A stretch of DNA of 8,831 nt from an uncultured Eubacteriales bacterium (GCA_900313475.1 OMRJ01000063.1:1-8831); one strand, 5' to 3'; shown: positions 1-6,124, counted from the first letter of the stretch. Notes: a model not told the origin generated them from the letters alone. Made by a program: numbers and translations.

Positions 1-2029
1 AAACTCTGTCGGCATACGTAAGCTTGCCTGCGTTGATTTTTTTACACTGCGGCACTCTTTTTTCAATCTCGTTAATTACTTCGGACTTCTCCTTTTCTTC
101 TCCCGACGCCGAAATGCGCGGATAAGACAGGAAAAGCCTGTCCGATGCGGCGGTGACGGCATTGTATGCAATGAGCCGCTCCTCGCCGTATATTTTTTCG
201 GGAGTGCTCTCGATATCTATGCCGTCGGCGACAAGCTCACGCTTCTCCGCGGCACTGAAAACGCCGCCGCGCACCGAGTTTTGCGGAAAATCACCCTCCG
301 TCAAGCCTAAAACAAACACGGCTTTAGGCTCCAAAAATCTCGTCCTGTCGGCGGTGCCTATAACAATACAGTCTATTCCTGCCGGTATTTCGCCGAGCGA
401 ATCGCCGCACAGTATCAGAGTCAACAACTCATAAAAGCGCTGCGGCGAAACGGGAGCGTCGCCGAGAGCATTGTAAAGAGCGTCCAGCGCGTCGGCGGTT
501 TCGTTCCACACACGGGCGCACGCCATCGCCTCCTTTTCACGTCCCGCGCCGTTCAGTTCAACGGCAAGCCGCAGAAATTCTCCCTTTGCGCCGGTGTCGG
601 AAATAAGCCCGTAAACCGCGGCGCAGCTGCTGTACGGTTCTCCCTTTCCGAGTTCTTTTTTCAGCTTAAGAATCGGCTCCGCCGCTTTTTTCCTGATTGA
701 ATTTATTTTTTCAAGCTCCGCTCTCCGCTCACCGTCAAATTCCACGCCGTAGCCTTCGGGATTGCCATTGAAATCGCTCTCCCACGCCTTGCCGTCAATA
801 CTCCACAGTGTAACGTAATTTTCAAGCAGGTCGCATTCGTCCTCCGTTATTCCCGCAACACCCGTTTTAATATACGTTAAAATGCGTTGTGTATTAAGTC
901 CGCGCACTGCGGCTTCGACGCCGCACAGCACCATCCGTACAAGCGGAAATTCGCCGAGCGCCTTGCGTGCGTCCTCGCAAACGGGAATACCGCATTTTTT
1001 AAGCTCCGTGACAAGCGTGTCGGTGTAAATGTCGGAACGCTGAAAAACACCGATATCGCGGCAGCGGTACTTGCCGCTTTCTATAAGCTTTTTAATACAC
1101 ATAGCTGCGAAAGAGCATTCGTCGGCTGTATCGGCAGCTTCGTACACGCATATATTTTCGCCGCCTTTACCGAAAGAGCCGTCCTCCGCAGAAAATAAAC
1201 CGTTACGCAGAAACGCAAAAACGTCTTTTTCGTCTTTTTCGCCGTCGGTATTGATTTCACGGCACACTACCCCGTATTTTGACGCACCCGTCCTCACGGC
1301 GCGCGCGTTGCGGCGGGCATGTCCGAAGGCTTCGTTTCCGTCGGCGTCGTTAAGAACCGGCACCGGAACAGAGAGAAAAACACTGTCGGCATCGGCACAC
1401 AAAAGAGAGATTAAACGCGTCTGTACACCCGTAAAACCCCTGAAATCGTCAAAAAAGAGAACGCAGTTTTCAAACATCCGTTTTCCCGCAAGAAAACCGC
1501 ACAAACGTGATATATTATCGGACGGCTCGGAAAACCGCTCGTTTATGAGCGCATCATATGCTGCAAAAATCAGAGATAATTCCCTTGCTTTTTTGCCTGC
1601 GCCTTCCGCACGTACGCCGCCGAGCGCCTCTGCGGACGCACCCGCCTGCTTCAATTCGTCATATGTCGACAGCAGTTCGTTTACGGTTGACGGGCGCGCG
1701 CCGTGACGCGCAAAAATATCAAGCGAATCCTTCACACTCTCCGCCGCCATGCTCATTACTACCGCTCTTGCCGCGTTCTCCGCCGGCGGCTTACGCTGTA
1801 ATCCGTTTTCTTCGAGCATCTCGCAAACGAAACGCTCAAGCCCCGTGACACAGAGCGCGTCGGAATCGCGTTCGCCGAACTCAAACAGCAAATCCCTGTC
1901 GCGGTTGAAAGCAGACTGCTCGGGTACGACAAGATACACTTTTTTTCCCTCGGCAAGAAACGAAAGTATCTCTTTTTCAAGGTATTTTTTCTTCCGGTGT
2001 GTGTCTGTTCCCGTTAACAATGTGAGCAA
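1..2029 (-). CDS. addB: ATP-dependent helicase/nuclease subunit B, AddB-like (3' end missing, runs off left edge)
   Basis: Reading leftwards from a TTG codon at 2027-2029, one frame stays open for 676 codons to the window edge. AddB pairs with AddA (the RecBCD counterpart) to resect double-strand breaks and process Chi sites in the cytoplasm. Family signs I can see: VYLVVPEQSAF after the first helix (about residues 33-43), FFDDFRGFTGVQTRL at about 192-206, VFVLGLTEGDFP at about 571-582, and a SYPR segment near 635. All are typical of the UvrD-like helicase fold of AddB. The C-terminal nuclease and Fe-S cysteines would lie outside the window; full-length homologues are usually about 1,100-1,200 residues. 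TTG is chosen because an in-frame stop lies just upstream and AAGGA (2039-2043) sits 9 nt before it. The N-terminal nucleotide-binding loop is degenerate: G7-TDTH-R-K-K where GxxxxGK(S/T) is expected. It is probably cotranscribed with the small gene upstream, 77 bp away. addA is expected further left, not seen here. Confidence 0.88.
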   Translation of the reverse strand, partial: MLTLLTGTDTHRKKKYLEKEILSFLAEGKKVYLVVPEQSAFNRDRDLLFEFGERDSDALCVTGLERFVCEMLEENGLQRKPPAENAARAVVMSMAAESVKDSLDIFARHGARPSTVNELLSTYDELKQAGASAEALGGVRAEGAGKKARELSLIFAAYDALINERFSEPSDNISRLCGFLAGKRMFENCVLFFDDFRGFTGVQTRLISLLCADADSVFLSVPVPVLNDADGNEAFGHARRNARAVRTGASKYGVVCREINTDGEKDEKDVFAFLRNGLFSAEDGSFGKGGENICVYEAADTADECSFAAMCIKKLIESGKYRCRDIGVFQRSDIYTDTLVTELKKCGIPVCEDARKALGEFPLVRMVLCGVEAAVRGLNTQRILTYIKTGVAGITEDECDLLENYVTLWSIDGKAWESDFNGNPEGYGVEFDGERRAELEKINSIRKKAAEPILKLKKELGKGEPYSSCAAVYGLISDTGAKGEFLRLAVELNGAGREKEAMACARVWNETADALDALYNALGDAPVSPQRFYELLTLILCGDSLGEIPAGIDCIVIGTADRTRFLEPKAVFVLGLTEGDFPQNSVRGGVFSAAEKRELVADGIDIESTPEKIYGEERLIAYNAVTAASDRLFLSYPRISASGEEKEKSEVINEIEKRVPQCKKINAGKLTYADRV

Positions 2030-2038
2030 AAATATCAG

Positions 2039-2067
2039 TCCTTTTCTTTAGTAAGTCTATTTTAGCA
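2039..2067 (-). promoter_or_regulatory. Candidate addB promoter (extended -10) and ribosome site
   Basis: On the minus strand TGCTAAAAT (2059-2067) is an extended -10 box (TGn plus TAAAAT); no good -35 lies upstream. It is followed by AAGGA (2039-2043), spaced 9 nt from the TTG start. Transcription would begin near 2052, giving a leader of about 20 nt. The site could be an internal promoter, since the upstream small gene reads in the same direction and no terminator is visible between them. Confidence 0.4.
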
Positions 2068-2106
2068 GAATCAAAGTGTCATTAAAAGTACTTTACGGCA
2101 GTGTTC

Positions 2107-2457
2107 TCACTTTTTTTGCGTAAAAAAACCGAAAAATTCTTCCTCAGTGACAAAGACAACATGTTTTTCTCGACGGAAAACCTCTTTTAGAAGCTGCAGT
2201 GAATGTTCGGACAGTCCTCTGTCAACACACAAAAGCTTCATCTGCCCCATTCCGCCCGAAACGGAATAAACCGAGAGATAGTAGCTTATTACGGCTGCGG
2301 GCGACCTCATTTCGCCGTCAAGTATTATTACGGTAACGGCGTTTTCTCCGCAGCGCGGACGAACGGTCAGCAGCAACAGTCGGTTAAACACTGCGCAAAG
2401 ACCTATGACAAAAACCACAACTCCCAAGGCGCACATTATGTTTTTGAACATTTCCAT
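2107..2457 (-). CDS. Small membrane-anchored protein of unknown function (116 aa)
   Basis: I do not recognise this family. The start is the ATG at 2455-2457, preceded by a strong GGGGAGG site (2465-2471) with 7 nt spacing. The open frame extends further upstream, but that extension crosses the promoter and is rejected. Residues 5-25 are hydrophobic (CALGVVVFVIGLCAVF) and are followed by an arginine and a short Leu-rich stretch, then a soluble part of about 80 residues with alternating beta-type segments (VTVIILDG, MKLLCVDRG, HVVFVTEEEF) and a Lys-rich tail. This suggests one N-terminal membrane anchor with a small alpha/beta domain, probably cytoplasmic. It lies 77 bp upstream of addB on the same strand, so the two are likely cotranscribed. 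That says nothing certain about its role. Confidence 0.72.
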   Translation of the reverse strand: MEMFKNIMCALGVVVFVIGLCAVFNRLLLLTVRPRCGENAVTVIILDGEMRSPAAVISYYLSVYSVSGGMGQMKLLCVDRGLSEHSLQLLKEVFRREKHVVFVTEEEFFGFFTQKK

Positions 2458-2479
2458 TTCTCCGCCTCCCCTTATACAC

Positions 2480-2508
2480 AGTATATTCAAGTCAAAAATA
2501 TATGTGAA
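2480..2508 (-). promoter_or_regulatory. Promoter for the small membrane gene (and addB)
   Basis: On the minus strand a TTCACA -35 box (2503-2508) is separated by exactly 17 bp from a TATACT -10 box (2480-2485). Each matches the sigma-A consensus at five of six positions. Transcription would start near 2473, just ahead of the GGGGAGG ribosome site, so the leader is very short. Confidence 0.6.
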
Positions 2509-2546
2509 AGAACAAATTTTTGATATTATCATCAAAATACTCGGTA

Positions 2547-2575
2547 TTGAAAAATAAAGTGATACGTTGTACAAT
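2547..2575 (+). promoter_or_regulatory. Promoter of the oxidoreductase gene
   Basis: TTGAAA (2547-2552) and TACAAT (2570-2575) are separated by 17 bp, a near-consensus sigma-A promoter. The expected start of transcription is near 2582, leaving a leader of about 60 nt before the ATG at 2642. It faces away from the minus-strand promoter at 2480-2508. Confidence 0.65.
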
Positions 2576-2582
2576 GTGTACA
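2568..2582. promoter_or_regulatory. Palindrome over the -10 box: possible operator
   Basis: TGTACA occurs twice (2568-2573 and 2577-2582) with 3 bp between. Each copy is self-complementary, so the 15-bp site is an inverted repeat apart from its centre. It covers the -10 box and probable +1 of the oxidoreductase promoter, a usual place for a repressor to act. No regulator gene is visible in the window. Confidence 0.35.
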
Positions 2583-2641
2583 GACGGCAATACCGCAAGC
2601 CGCGCCGTCTTATGTTAAAACAGACAATGAGGTGTAAAAGA

Positions 2642-3691
2642 ATGGATAAAATAAAAGTTGTTGTTGTCGGTTACGGCGGAATGGGCGGTTATCACGCCGA
2701 CAAAATCCGTAAGATGGATAAATTTGAGCTTCTCGGAATTTATGATATAAAAGATGAAAGACGCAAAGCGGCAGAAGAAAACGGAATCCGTGCATATAAT
2801 TCTTTTGAGGAAGTCCTTGCGGACGACAGCGCAGAGCTTATCACATGCGCAACATATAACGACTGCCACAAAGAAATAGTAATAAGGGCGCTTGAAGCGG
2901 GCAAAAACGTTATATCGGAAAAGCCTGTCACGCTCTGCTCCGAGGATCTTGAAGAAATGATAGCCGTTGCCGAAAAAACAGGCAGGCTTTTCACCGTTCA
3001 CCAGAACAGACGTTGGGACAACGACTACAGGACGATAAAAAACATATACGATAAAAATGAGCTTGGAAAAGTGCATCAGATCGACTCCAGGGTTTACGGC
3101 TCGCGCGGCATTCCCGGCGATTGGCGTCAGGAGAAAAAGCACGGCGGCGGAATGGTGCTCGACTGGGGAGTCCACCTTCTTGACCAGATACTCATGCTCA
3201 ATGAGCACAAACGCCTTGTTTCCGTCTACGCCACGGTAACACATGTCACAAACGACGAAGTTGACGACGGCTTCAGAGCCGTAATGAAGTTTGAAGACGG
3301 TCCCGAATGCCTTGTCGAGGTATACACAAACAATTTTATCGAGGCTCCGCGCTGGTATATGACGGGAGAAAACGGAACGGCGATTATCGAAGACTGGGAT
3401 CTCAACGGCAGAATAGTAAAAATAAAAGACTGGGAAAAGATGGACGCCGTACCGTTTCAGGCAGGCGCAGGCATCACAAAGACAATGGCTCCGAGAACGG
3501 ACGAGACAATAAAGGAATTTCCGCTTGAAAAGGTTCTCGTTCAATGGACGGATTACTACAATAATATTTATGATGTTATCCGCAACGGTGCCGCCCCGCT
3601 CATCACACACGATCAACAGCGCCGTCTGATGAAGCTTATGGAAGCAATTTTTGAGTCCGCCGAGAAAAACAAAGTTGTTTATTTTGAATAA
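2642..3691 (+). CDS. Gfo/Idh/MocA-family NAD(P)-dependent oxidoreductase (349 aa)
   Basis: Members of this family reduce or oxidise sugars, inositols and related polyols with NAD(P) in the cytoplasm; the substrate here cannot be told. The N-terminal Rossmann fold is clear: VVVVGYGGMG at residues 6-15 (GxGxxG) and an acidic D35 after the second strand, which usually favours NAD over NADP. The family EKP motif is at 93-95 (catalytic-site Lys94). The second domain carries GGGMVLDWGVH at 168-178, giving the conserved Asp174 and His178. The length is normal. The start is ATG 2642, with GAGGTG (2629-2634) placed 7 nt before it. The frame opens earlier, at 2567, but that would place the start inside the promoter. 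The next gene in the same direction was apparently interrupted by the mobile element, so the rest of the pathway is not visible. Confidence 0.92.
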   Translation: MDKIKVVVVGYGGMGGYHADKIRKMDKFELLGIYDIKDERRKAAEENGIRAYNSFEEVLADDSAELITCATYNDCHKEIVIRALEAGKNVISEKPVTLCSEDLEEMIAVAEKTGRLFTVHQNRRWDNDYRTIKNIYDKNELGKVHQIDSRVYGSRGIPGDWRQEKKHGGGMVLDWGVHLLDQILMLNEHKRLVSVYATVTHVTNDEVDDGFRAVMKFEDGPECLVEVYTNNFIEAPRWYMTGENGTAIIEDWDLNGRIVKIKDWEKMDAVPFQAGAGITKTMAPRTDETIKEFPLEKVLVQWTDYYNNIYDVIRNGAAPLITHDQQRRLMKLMEAIFESAEKNKVVYFE

Positions 3692-3727
3692 AAAGCCGTT
3701 TTTTTTCGGTTTTTCCGTTTTTTTAGG
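3690..3727 (+). terminator. Weak terminator after the oxidoreductase gene
   Basis: AAAAGCCG, a loop of eight T, then CGGTTTTT form a stem of about 8 bp with one G-U pair, overlapping the stop codon. CCG and a further run of seven T follow. The stem is AT-rich, so termination may be leaky. Confidence 0.4.
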
Positions 3728-3737
3728 CATATGCCGC

Positions 3738-3766
3738 TTGTGAACAACGCCGCAGTCTGCTATAAT
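3738..3766 (+). promoter_or_regulatory. Strong promoter of the interrupted gene
   Basis: TTGTGA (3738-3743), a 17-bp spacer ending in TGC, and a perfect TATAAT (3761-3766) make an extended -10 promoter. Transcription would start near 3774. Two palindromes follow in the leader: AATACGTATT (3772-3781), right at the start point, and CGATTTTCAAATCG (3794-3807). Either may bind a regulator. The promoter now drives only a 24-codon reading frame. Confidence 0.65.
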
Positions 3767-3841
3767 AACCAAATACGTATTATATTTATTTTTCGATTTT
3801 CAAATCGGCACTGCACACAGAGTTAGGAGATGCATTTTAAT

Positions 3842-3916
3842 ATGAAATTAGGTATCGTCGGCGATTCACCTGATTTTATATCTCAATGCTTCTCCATATA
3901 TGCGAATATAGCTTGA
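3842..3916 (+). pseudogene. 5' stump of a host gene interrupted by the mobile element
   Basis: An ATG at 3842 opens a frame of 24 codons ending at TGA 3914-3916. The peptide begins MKLGIVGDSPDF, which looks like the first beta strand and glycine turn of an ordinary enzyme fold rather than a stand-alone peptide. I cannot name the family. AGGAG lies at 3825-3829, 12 nt before the ATG, which is rather far; another in-frame ATG at 3830 is too close to the site to be used. With a strong promoter and leader upstream and a recombinase-bearing element immediately downstream, the simplest reading is that integration separated this start from the rest of its gene. The remaining part should be found beyond the right end of the element, outside the window. 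The exact junction is unknown and may lie a few codons before the stop. Confidence 0.55.
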
Positions 3917-3947
3917 TGTTGGCGTGTTTTTCACATAACCAACCATA

Positions 3948-4163
3948 TTATAACTTCATATATCTCCACACCATCCCACGCAGAAATGGTGTAAAAATGG
4001 TGTAGAGATATGAACGGATTGCGATTGTGAAAAAGTCCACTGCTACAAAAAGACCTTCTAAAATGAGCATGGCCGAGCAGCTCGGTTGTGCTCGTTTTTG
4101 TTGCTTTTCGGGGCACATATAAGCGAAAATCTTTCCTGTGTGCCGGTTCTTTTTCTTTGCCAT
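3948..4163 (-). CDS. Doubtful small ORF at the element end (71 aa)
   Basis: An ATG at 4161-4163 with AAGG 9 nt upstream opens a frame of 71 codons on the minus strand. The product begins MAKKKNRHTGKIFAY, has a CPEKQ segment and a hydrophobic middle (ILEGLFVAVDFFTIAI), and ends at 3948. Against it being a gene: it starts just after the strong terminator of the recombinase operon, no promoter is visible, and a bidirectional hairpin terminator (4065-4099) lies inside it. The repeat cluster at 3957-4012 overlaps its 3' part. It may simply be an open frame across conserved element-end DNA. An overlapping 101-codon frame on the same strand from 4236 is less likely still. Confidence 0.22.
   Translation of the reverse strand: MAKKKNRHTGKIFAYMCPEKQQKRAQPSCSAMLILEGLFVAVDFFTIAIRSYLYTIFTPFLRGMVWRYMKL
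3957..4012. repeat. Imperfect inverted repeat with internal direct repeat (att-like)
   Basis: The left arm at 3957-3974 (CATATATCTCCACACCAT) is nearly the reverse complement of the right arm at 3997-4012 (ATGGTGTAGAGATATG). ATGGTGTA also occurs as a direct repeat at 3986-3993 and 3997-4004, so starts are 11 bp apart, about one helical turn. The cluster lies within about 45-100 bp of the inferred element boundary, where a recombinase or accessory factor would bind. Its function is inferred only from position and symmetry. Confidence 0.5.
4065..4099 (+). terminator. Strong hairpin terminator, probably bidirectional, at the element end
   Basis: GAGCA (4065-4069) pairs with TGCTC (4089-4093), and CCGAG (4073-4077) pairs with CTCGG (4081-4085). 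The TGG/TTG between them can form G-U pairs, and the loop is CAG. The plus-strand side is followed by GTTTTTG and then GCTTTT. On the other strand the hairpin is followed by ATTTTA, so it could also act leftwards. It would stop transcripts coming from the interrupted host gene's promoter before they enter the element genes antisense. Confidence 0.7.
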
Positions 4164-4192
4164 ATTGTTTTGCCTTTTTCTCTCCCTTTTGC

Positions 4193-4230
4193 CAAATAAA
4201 ACGGTAAGCACCCCAGACGGAGTGCTTACC
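4193..4230 (-). terminator. Rho-independent terminator of the recombinase operon
   Basis: On the minus strand GGTAAGCAC (4222-4230) pairs perfectly with GTGCTTACC (4203-4211). The stem extends by two further C-G pairs and one G-U pair to a 4-base loop. GTTTTATTT follows (4194-4202). It lies about 20 bp downstream of the stop of the 143-residue gene and so ends the recombinase transcript. Confidence 0.88.
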
Positions 4231-4250
4231 TTGCAAAGTTATTTCAGTCG

Positions 4251-4682
4251 TTATTCAGCATCACTGTTCGGCGTGACGGGGCGAAAATCTTCCTGAACAC
4301 CTTCGTTCAGATCAAAACACATAGTTTTTGCGTCAGCAACCCAGAAGCCACGCACCCTATACCGCTTTCCAGGAATATAGTCCTCACCCGTAACGGCCCG
4401 CAGAGGGTCAAGCAGGTTCTTGTTGGAAATTGTTACGACACCCTTTTGCTCTCCCTTCGGCTTGGAGAATTTGAAACCCTTCGGCTCGTTGCTCTTGCAC
4501 ATACGGATCGCAAACACTTTCGCCTTTGCATCCAGCAGGCACAGGACATAGGCGGGATAACCCAAATCCTCAAGGACTTTCTTGGTAAAGGTTACGCCAT
4601 TCTGATTCAGAAACATATCCGGGTATGCGTTGATGTTAGCGTCAATTGTTTCAAAGTTCAAAGCGGAAAAATCAAAGTTCAT
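4251..4682 (-). CDS. Protein of unknown family, last gene of the recombinase operon (143 aa)
   Basis: I do not recognise the family. The product begins MNFDFSALNFETIDANI, contains a basic central part (KGFKFSKPKGEQKG) and ends acidic (NEGVQEDFRPVTPNSDAE). There is no membrane segment, signal peptide or cysteine cluster. AGGA placed 9 nt before ATG 4680-4682 supports this start. A second possibility is an ATG at 4698-4700 whose ATGA overlaps the recombinase stop; that would add six residues and imply translational coupling. Either way only about 14 bp or less separates it from the recombinase, and a strong terminator follows, so the two form a unit. Its place beside the recombinase at the outer edge of the element makes an accessory or directionality factor possible. 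That is inference from position only. Confidence 0.8.
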   Translation of the reverse strand: MNFDFSALNFETIDANINAYPDMFLNQNGVTFTKKVLEDLGYPAYVLCLLDAKAKVFAIRMCKSNEPKGFKFSKPKGEQKGVVTISNKNLLDPLRAVTGEDYIPGKRYRVRGFWVADAKTMCFDLNEGVQEDFRPVTPNSDAE

Positions 4683-4696
4683 AATGTAAAATCCTT

Positions 4697-5899
4697 TCAT
4701 TTCTTGGCATTTTCTGCCTCATCCACGATTTTTATAAATTCCCGGCGCTCCACAGGAGACCAGCGGGAATCCATAATCAAATAGCCTTTAAACAGGCCGT
4801 CTTTCACGCGGTGGGCGATAAAGTGATTGCTCAGAAGGCGCAGAGTGGCCTTTTGGGGTGCACCATGCCGCTCTGACAGCAGTTTTTGCACCTTTAGCCA
4901 GTCCTCTTTTTTTACAATAGCTGTATGGTGATTTTCCTTGAAATACATATTCAGATCAGTGTTTTTCACTGATTTATGTGTGCGGAAATCTTTGGTATAT
5001 GTTTTCTGCATCAAGGCATCACCGCAGTATTTTTCATTTCTGAGGATGCTGCGGACAGTACCGGCAGACCAGAGGTCATTACCCATGGGAGATTTGATCC
5101 CCTGCTCTGTCAGGGCAGCGGCTATTTCCGCTGGCGTTGCTCCCTCCAAGCAGCTTTCGTAGATATACTCGACAATTCGTGCCTCGGTAGGTTCGATAAC
5201 CAACCGCCCAAAGTGGTCGCGGTAGAAGCCCAACGTGTTCTGCACAGAGAATTTGTATATTCCCTCTGCCATTCGCCAACGGATACCAGCTTTGATGGCC
5301 TCGCTTTTTTGCTGAGATTCCATTTCAGCCAGAGCAGCCAATAGTGAGATCAGGAGGTTATTTTTACCATCTCCAGTATAGGTGATGCCCTCCGTCTCAA
5401 ACTCGACGGATACCGGAGGATTCAGTGCAGAAAGGGTTCGAAGATTATTCAAAATATCTACGATATTTCTGCCAAACCGGCTGATGCTTTTGGTGAGTAT
5501 CAGATCAATTTTGCCGTCAACAGCATCTGCAATCATCTTTTGAAAGCCCAGCCGCTTTTCAACAGTAGTGGCACTGATTCCCTCATCCTGATAGATTTCC
5601 ACCAGTTCCCAGTTCGGATTACCCTCAATCCGCTTGGTAAAATGATGAATCTGCATATCAAAACTGCCGACCTGCTGCTCCTCTTGCGTACTGACACGGC
5701 AATATGCCGCGACGCGCAGTTTAGGCCGCTCTGCTGGTATCTCATGGCGTTTTTGGGGAGGGATAATAATAACACCATTGCTGCTTTGATTGGCGGCAAT
5801 CTCATCCTGCATCTGTTTCCGCTTCTGCTCCCTGCGCTCGGCTCTGCTGCTGGTCTGCCGCGCCGCTTCTATCTTTTTGGGGTCAAGCGGTTTTGCCAT
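4697..5899 (-). CDS. Serine recombinase (resolvase plus recombinase domains), 400 aa
   Basis: This enzyme cuts and rejoins the two attachment sites through a serine-DNA link, and so integrates or excises the element. A charged N-terminal extension of about 60 residues precedes the resolvase domain (about 61-205), where YCRVST gives the nucleophile Ser70 and ISRFGRN (139-145) the active-site arginines; a long helix (AALAEMESQQ) ends it. The DNA-binding 'recombinase' domain follows (about 215-310, with EPTEARIVEYIYE and SAGTVRSILRNEKYCG). At 400 residues it is short for a large serine recombinase, and the usual Cys zinc ribbon and long coiled coil are absent. The start is ATG 5897-5899, 6 nt after AGGAGG (5906-5911); the frame extends nine codons further upstream, without such a site. 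Relatives often occur as several consecutive recombinase genes, but only one is seen here. Confidence 0.92.
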   Translation of the reverse strand: MAKPLDPKKIEAARQTSSRAERREQKRKQMQDEIAANQSSNGVIIIPPQKRHEIPAERPKLRVAAYCRVSTQEEQQVGSFDMQIHHFTKRIEGNPNWELVEIYQDEGISATTVEKRLGFQKMIADAVDGKIDLILTKSISRFGRNIVDILNNLRTLSALNPPVSVEFETEGITYTGDGKNNLLISLLAALAEMESQQKSEAIKAGIRWRMAEGIYKFSVQNTLGFYRDHFGRLVIEPTEARIVEYIYESCLEGATPAEIAAALTEQGIKSPMGNDLWSAGTVRSILRNEKYCGDALMQKTYTKDFRTHKSVKNTDLNMYFKENHHTAIVKKEDWLKVQKLLSERHGAPQKATLRLLSNHFIAHRVKDGLFKGYLIMDSRWSPVERREFIKIVDEAENAKK

Positions 5900-5951
5900 A
5901 TCCTGCCTCCTGCATCGAAATTGCAACTATTTCCTTGCGCTGCATGGGCAT
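5883..5951 (-). CDS. Possible 22-aa leader peptide overlapping the recombinase start
   Basis: AGGAGG (5956-5961) precedes ATG 5949-5951 by 4 nt and a second in-frame ATG (5943-5945) by 10 nt. The frame encodes a short basic peptide beginning MPMQRKEIVAISM and stops at TGA 5883-5885, 17 nt inside the recombinase gene. Translation of it would pass over the recombinase ribosome site and could couple or control recombinase synthesis. It might instead be the decayed start of another gene, such as a lost tandem recombinase. The ribosome site is its main support. Confidence 0.35.
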   Translation of the reverse strand: MPMQRKEIVAISMQEAGYGKTA

Positions 5952-6020
5952 ACCACCTCCTTTTTAATAAATTTTGACTTTTCACCGAATCACCACCTTT
6001 TCCATTATTTTTATGACATA

Positions 6021-6034
6021 CCGATAACCATCGG
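6021..6034. repeat. Short inverted repeat upstream of the recombinase unit
   Basis: CCGAT, four bases, ATCGG: a perfect 5-bp inverted repeat in the region that must hold the recombinase promoter. On the minus strand it lies between a poor -35-like TTGCAG and AT-rich DNA; no convincing promoter is visible. It may be an operator, but the repeat is short enough to occur by chance. Confidence 0.25.
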
Positions 6035-6052
6035 ACTGCAAACATAAATAGA

Positions 6053-6077
6053 GGGCGGCAGAATGCTCCTGCCGCCC
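6053..6077 (-). terminator. Terminator of the restriction/membrane-protein operon
   Basis: GGGCGGCAG (6053-6061) and CTGCCGCCC (6069-6077) form a perfect 9-bp GC-rich stem with a 7-base loop. On the minus strand TCTATTTATG follows, a modest T-rich tract. It lies about 75 bp downstream of the membrane-protein stop codon and separates that operon from the recombinase unit. Confidence 0.7.
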
Positions 6078-6124
6078 CGGAATCAATGTTGTGTTTATTT
6101 GCTGAGATAAGCACGCTTCAAACA

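Noticed and set aside
1071..1706. Plus-strand open frame of 211 codons
   Set aside because: It lies antisense to addB, is rich in Ser, Pro and Arg as expected for a shadow of a GC-rich gene, and has no family resemblance.
2615..3772. Minus-strand open frame of 385 codons
   Set aside because: It is antisense to the clearly recognisable Gfo/Idh/MocA oxidoreductase. Its composition (many Phe, Val, Cys, Tyr) is that of a complementary-strand shadow.
3931..4236. Minus-strand open frame of 101 codons at the element end
   Set aside because: Its start lies within a strong terminator stem, and it overlaps both terminators and the repeat cluster. It has no ribosome site.
5869..6114. Minus-strand open frame of 81 codons upstream of the recombinase, including a 38-codon version from a GTG
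   Set aside because: It runs through the terminator hairpin and the recombinase ribosome site in another frame. The product shows no recognisable pattern, and the 22-codon alternative has better start signals.
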